A stretch of 64,000 bases of DNA from Rhodanobacter sp. (GTDB lineage: Bacteria > Pseudomonadota > Gammaproteobacteria > Xanthomonadales > Rhodanobacteraceae): contig SCRM01000003.1 of assembly GCA_004298045.1 (NCBI GenBank), forward strand, positions 1-64,000, given 5' to 3'. The notes beneath the pieces are model-generated. The model ran no database searches, was not told the origin of the DNA, and was given only the letters and a program-made list of their open reading frames with translations. Shown here piece by piece: positions 61,797 to 64,000 of the stretch. A program made the position numbers and the translations under genes. How positions within the stretch are numbered: the stretch's first letter is position 1; the number at the start of each line of letters is the position of its first letter.

Positions 61797-62818
61797 GCCG
61801 TCACCCGCAAACCGGTCTTGGCGTCGAACAGGTGCAGCTCGGCGCGCGGCACGGTGAACACGTGGTCGCTGCCCACTTCGAGCGTGGTCACCACCTGCGG
61901 CGACACGTGCGCGATGAATTTCTGCGCGGCTTCGCCCGCGCCCTGCACCGCGTAGATCTGCCAGGTGGAGCCAAGAAACTCCAGCTCGACGATGCGCGCG
62001 GTCACCGCGAACTGGTCGCTCGCCACCGGCGTGCCCGCCCGGCTGACGCCAATGCCTTCGGGGCGAAAGCCGATGATCTTGCCTTCGGCCGCGATCAGGT
62101 TCATCGGCGGGCTGCCGAGGAAGCCGGCGACAAAGGTATCCGCGGGCGCACCGTACAGTTCCTTGGGCGTGCCGACCTGGCGCACGCGACCAGCTTTCAT
62201 CACCGCGATGCGGTCGCCCATGCCGAGCGCTTCGAGCTGATCGTGGGTGACATACACGGTGGTGACCTTGGTGCGGTCATGCAGTTGCCGCAGCTCGCTG
62301 CGCGCCATCGCGCGCACCTGCGCGTCGAGCGAGCTGAGCGGCTCGTCGAACACGTACAGCGCGGGGTCGCGCACCAGCGCACGGGCCAGCGCCACTTTCT
62401 GCTTTTCGCCGCCGGAAAGCCGCACCGGGCTGCGTTCAAGCAGCGCGGTGATGCCCATCGTCTGCGCCGCCTTGGCTACCCGCGCGTCGCGCTCGGCCTT
62501 GGGCACGCCGCGCGCCTTGAGCGGGAAGGCGATGTTCTTCGCCACCGACATGTTGGGGTAGAGCGCGTAGCTCTGGAACACCATCGACACGTTGCGCGCG
62601 CGCGGCGGCAGATGGGTCACATCCTGGTCGCCAATCAGCACTTGCCCGATGGTCGGCGTTTCCAGCCCGGCGATCATGCGCATCGTCGTGCTCTTGCCGC
62701 AGCCGGAGGGCCCGAGAATGGCGAGAAACTCGCCATCGGCCACCGTGAGGTCGATGCCGTCCACCGCGTGTGCGGCGCCGTAATGTTTGTGGATACCGCG
62801 TAATTCCAGCGTTGCCAT
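61793..62818 (-). CDS. Sugar ABC transporter ATPase (MalK/UgpC/MsmK-like)
   Basis: 341 residues from ATG 62818. Walker A GPSGCGKST, Q-loop MVFQSYALYPNMSV, signature LSGGEKQKVALARALV, Walker B LYVFDEPLSSLD and the switch His in VYVTHDQLEAL are all intact. A C-terminal TOBE/OB regulatory domain (about 235-341, FRPEGIGVSRAG) marks the carbohydrate CUT1 group. It powers import by the two permeases encoded downstream. The signature has Glu-Lys in place of the common Gln-Arg. Confidence 0.94.
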   Translation of the reverse strand: MATLELRGIHKHYGAAHAVDGIDLTVADGEFLAILGPSGCGKSTTMRMIAGLETPTIGQVLIGDQDVTHLPPRARNVSMVFQSYALYPNMSVAKNIAFPLKARGVPKAERDARVAKAAQTMGITALLERSPVRLSGGEKQKVALARALVRDPALYVFDEPLSSLDAQVRAMARSELRQLHDRTKVTTVYVTHDQLEALGMGDRIAVMKAGRVRQVGTPKELYGAPADTFVAGFLGSPPMNLIAAEGKIIGFRPEGIGVSRAGTPVASDQFAVTARIVELEFLGSTWQIYAVQGAGEAAQKFIAHVSPQVVTTLEVGSDHVFTVPRAELHLFDAKTGLRVTA

Positions 62819-62855
62819 GAAACTTCCCCGATCAAGGTCGTACACACCGCCCGAC

Positions 62856-62915
62856 GCTGCACACGTGCGCAGCGCTGATTCGGTTTGCGTGATGCGTTGG
62901 TGCGCAACGCGCGGC
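62856..62915. promoter_or_regulatory. Hairpin-rich spacer between binding-protein and ATPase genes
   Basis: GCTGCACACGTGCGCAGC (62856-62873) is an 18-bp palindrome with two mismatching bases around a central CG. GCGTTG and CAACGC near 62892-62908 form another stem. These may be 3' stabilisers that raise binding-protein mRNA over the rest of the operon; the first could also be a LacI-type operator. The gap is 145 bp. Confidence 0.45.
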
Positions 62916-62963
62916 GGCGACGGGTCGTCCTTGGCCGGCCGCCGCCGGCGCGTGCGTGACTAG

Positions 62964-64000
62964 CTACTTCGCCGGTGCCGCCGGGCAGCCGACGTAACCG
63001 TTCGCCTTCCATTTGCTGACGATGGTGCCGACCTGCGCGGCCGTGTCCTTCACCGCCTGCGCGGGCGTTTTCACCCCGCGTACCGCCTGCGCCATCATCG
63101 TGGTCAGCAGATGCGTGTTGTAAACCTCGCTCACCGCCGGGTTGCCGTCGCCGGGATAGCCCGGCCACGCCGTCCACTTCGAGGCGTCACGCAACACCGC
63201 GAGCTTGTTCGGCGGGTTGGAGTGGAACGGATCCACATCCAGCCAGCCGCCCTTGGCCCACAGTTGCGGCACGGTCTTGGGGAACGCCGGGAAGTTGTAC
63301 AGCGCGCTGGCATAGGTGGCCTGGCTGTAGTTGGCGGCAAGGTCGAGCATGAACTTCTTCGCCGCCTGGACGCGCTGCGGGTCCTTCACGTATTTCGGCA
63401 TCACGTAGATGAACCACACGTGCGAGGTCTGATGCACCTCGCCAGTCGGGCCCTTGAGGCCGGGGCTGAAACCGGTGTCGTCCGCATTGGCCTTGTTCGA
63501 CGCCTGCGCCGTGCGATAGAACGAGATCGAGTTCTGGATGTACGACAGCTGCCCGGACACGAAACCCTGGTTGTTCGACGCCGGGTTCCACGCAAATACC
63601 TGCGGGGTCTCCGTCTTCTTGAACAGGTCCACCTGGTACTGCACCGCCTTCACCGTCTGCGGCGAATCCAGCGCCACGTTGCCGCACTTGTCGAACACGC
63701 GGCCACCGAACGACCAGATCAGCGAGCGCGCAAAGAATTCCGAGTCGAGCTCCGGCGACATGCCGACGCCCACCGGGATGCCGGTCTTCTGGAAAATCTT
63801 CTCGCCGCCGGTGATGAGATCCGCATACGTGTGCGGCCCGGTCGGATACCCGGCCTGCTTCCACAGCGACACGCGGTAATCGCCCGGATCGGGCACCCAG
63901 CCGTGGCAGAACCCATACCACTCGTTTTTCACCGACAGGTAGGACTGCGTCTTGCACACCGCCTCTTGCGGGCCAAACGCCTTTTCCGCTGCCGCGTTCA
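62964..64000 (-). CDS. ABC transporter extracellular sugar-binding protein (5' end outside window)
   Basis: At least 345 codons, open to the window edge; the signal peptide and N-terminal lobe lie outside. Family 1 solute-binding features: GYPTGPHTYADLITGGEKIF, DSEFFARSLIWSFGGRVFDK, and VHQTSHVWFIYVMPKYVKDP. It should bind the sugar in the periplasm and deliver it to the permease pair. It is first in the operon as seen here. An in-frame GTG near 63959 is not the real start, since upstream codons (AAAEKAFGPQEA) read as protein. Confidence 0.9.
   Translation of the reverse strand, partial: NAAAEKAFGPQEAVCKTQSYLSVKNEWYGFCHGWVPDPGDYRVSLWKQAGYPTGPHTYADLITGGEKIFQKTGIPVGVGMSPELDSEFFARSLIWSFGGRVFDKCGNVALDSPQTVKAVQYQVDLFKKTETPQVFAWNPASNNQGFVSGQLSYIQNSISFYRTAQASNKANADDTGFSPGLKGPTGEVHQTSHVWFIYVMPKYVKDPQRVQAAKKFMLDLAANYSQATYASALYNFPAFPKTVPQLWAKGGWLDVDPFHSNPPNKLAVLRDASKWTAWPGYPGDGNPAVSEVYNTHLLTTMMAQAVRGVKTPAQAVKDTAAQVGTIVSKWKANGYVGCPAAPAK

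Overview
The window looks like a chromosomal segment of a high-GC gammaproteobacterium of the Xanthomonadales (Lysobacterales), most likely Rhodanobacteraceae or Xanthomonadaceae. The reasons are: a long TonB-dependent receptor of the Xanthomonas type in a LacI-controlled carbohydrate locus; ubiJ-ubiB and ubiK-comM pairs; many secreted peptidases of families M16, M1 and S9; and dispersed intergenic repeats with gggattcggga-type flanks. This placement is inferred from gene content and style, not from a marker gene. I saw no rRNA, tRNA, CRISPR array, integrase or transposase.

Layout. 1-4333: most of a secreted RHS/YD-repeat protein on the minus strand, whose 3' end lies outside the window. 4.8-17 kb: RNA modification and processing genes (rluE-like, NYN nuclease, trmL, truC), an aldo/keto reductase, envelope proteins, a two-domain M16 peptidase and ubiJ-ubiB. 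17-24 kb: a secreted S9 dipeptidyl-peptidase, then the class Ia ribonucleotide reductase operon nrdA-nrdB-glutaredoxin. That operon is preceded by a cobalamin riboswitch and a recognisable promoter with a palindrome abutting its -35 box. 24-34 kb: glnB, ubiK, comM, a cation/proton antiporter, the glyoxylate operon aceB-aceA with a divergent LysR regulator, an acyltransferase and the ribosome-rescue factor arfB. 34-46 kb: an M1 peptidase, queF, a phosphodiesterase, an orphan HEPN protein, an MFS exporter, a cupin-hemerythrin pair, a periplasmic DNA ligase, an alkyladenine glycosylase, a methyltransferase with a tiny zinc-ribbon partner, and a PAS-PAS-GGDEF cyclase.

46.8-56.4 kb is the most distinctive region. 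A probable single operon encodes a glucokinase-family kinase, a large TonB-dependent receptor, an APC-superfamily permease, a secreted GH2 enzyme and a LacI repressor. The GH2 enzyme carries the Ser-Asp acid/base signature of exo-beta-D-glucosaminidases. A perfect-arm LacI-type operator lies in front of the operon. I read this as a chitosan/glucosamine-oligomer utilisation system in which an amino-acid/organocation type permease may import the amino sugar. 57.4-58.7 kb carries an RcnR-type metal-sensing repressor divergent from a DMT exporter whose transcript appears leaderless. queG follows. The right end is a carbohydrate ABC transporter operon (solute-binding protein, ATPase, two permeases) read on the minus strand, with the 5' end of the binding-protein gene cut by the window edge.

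Convergent neighbours often abut or overlap, operons are often coupled by ATGA or GTGA overlaps, and mosaic inverted repeats sit in many of the intergenic gaps. In two cases the repeats supply the stop codon of the neighbouring gene.
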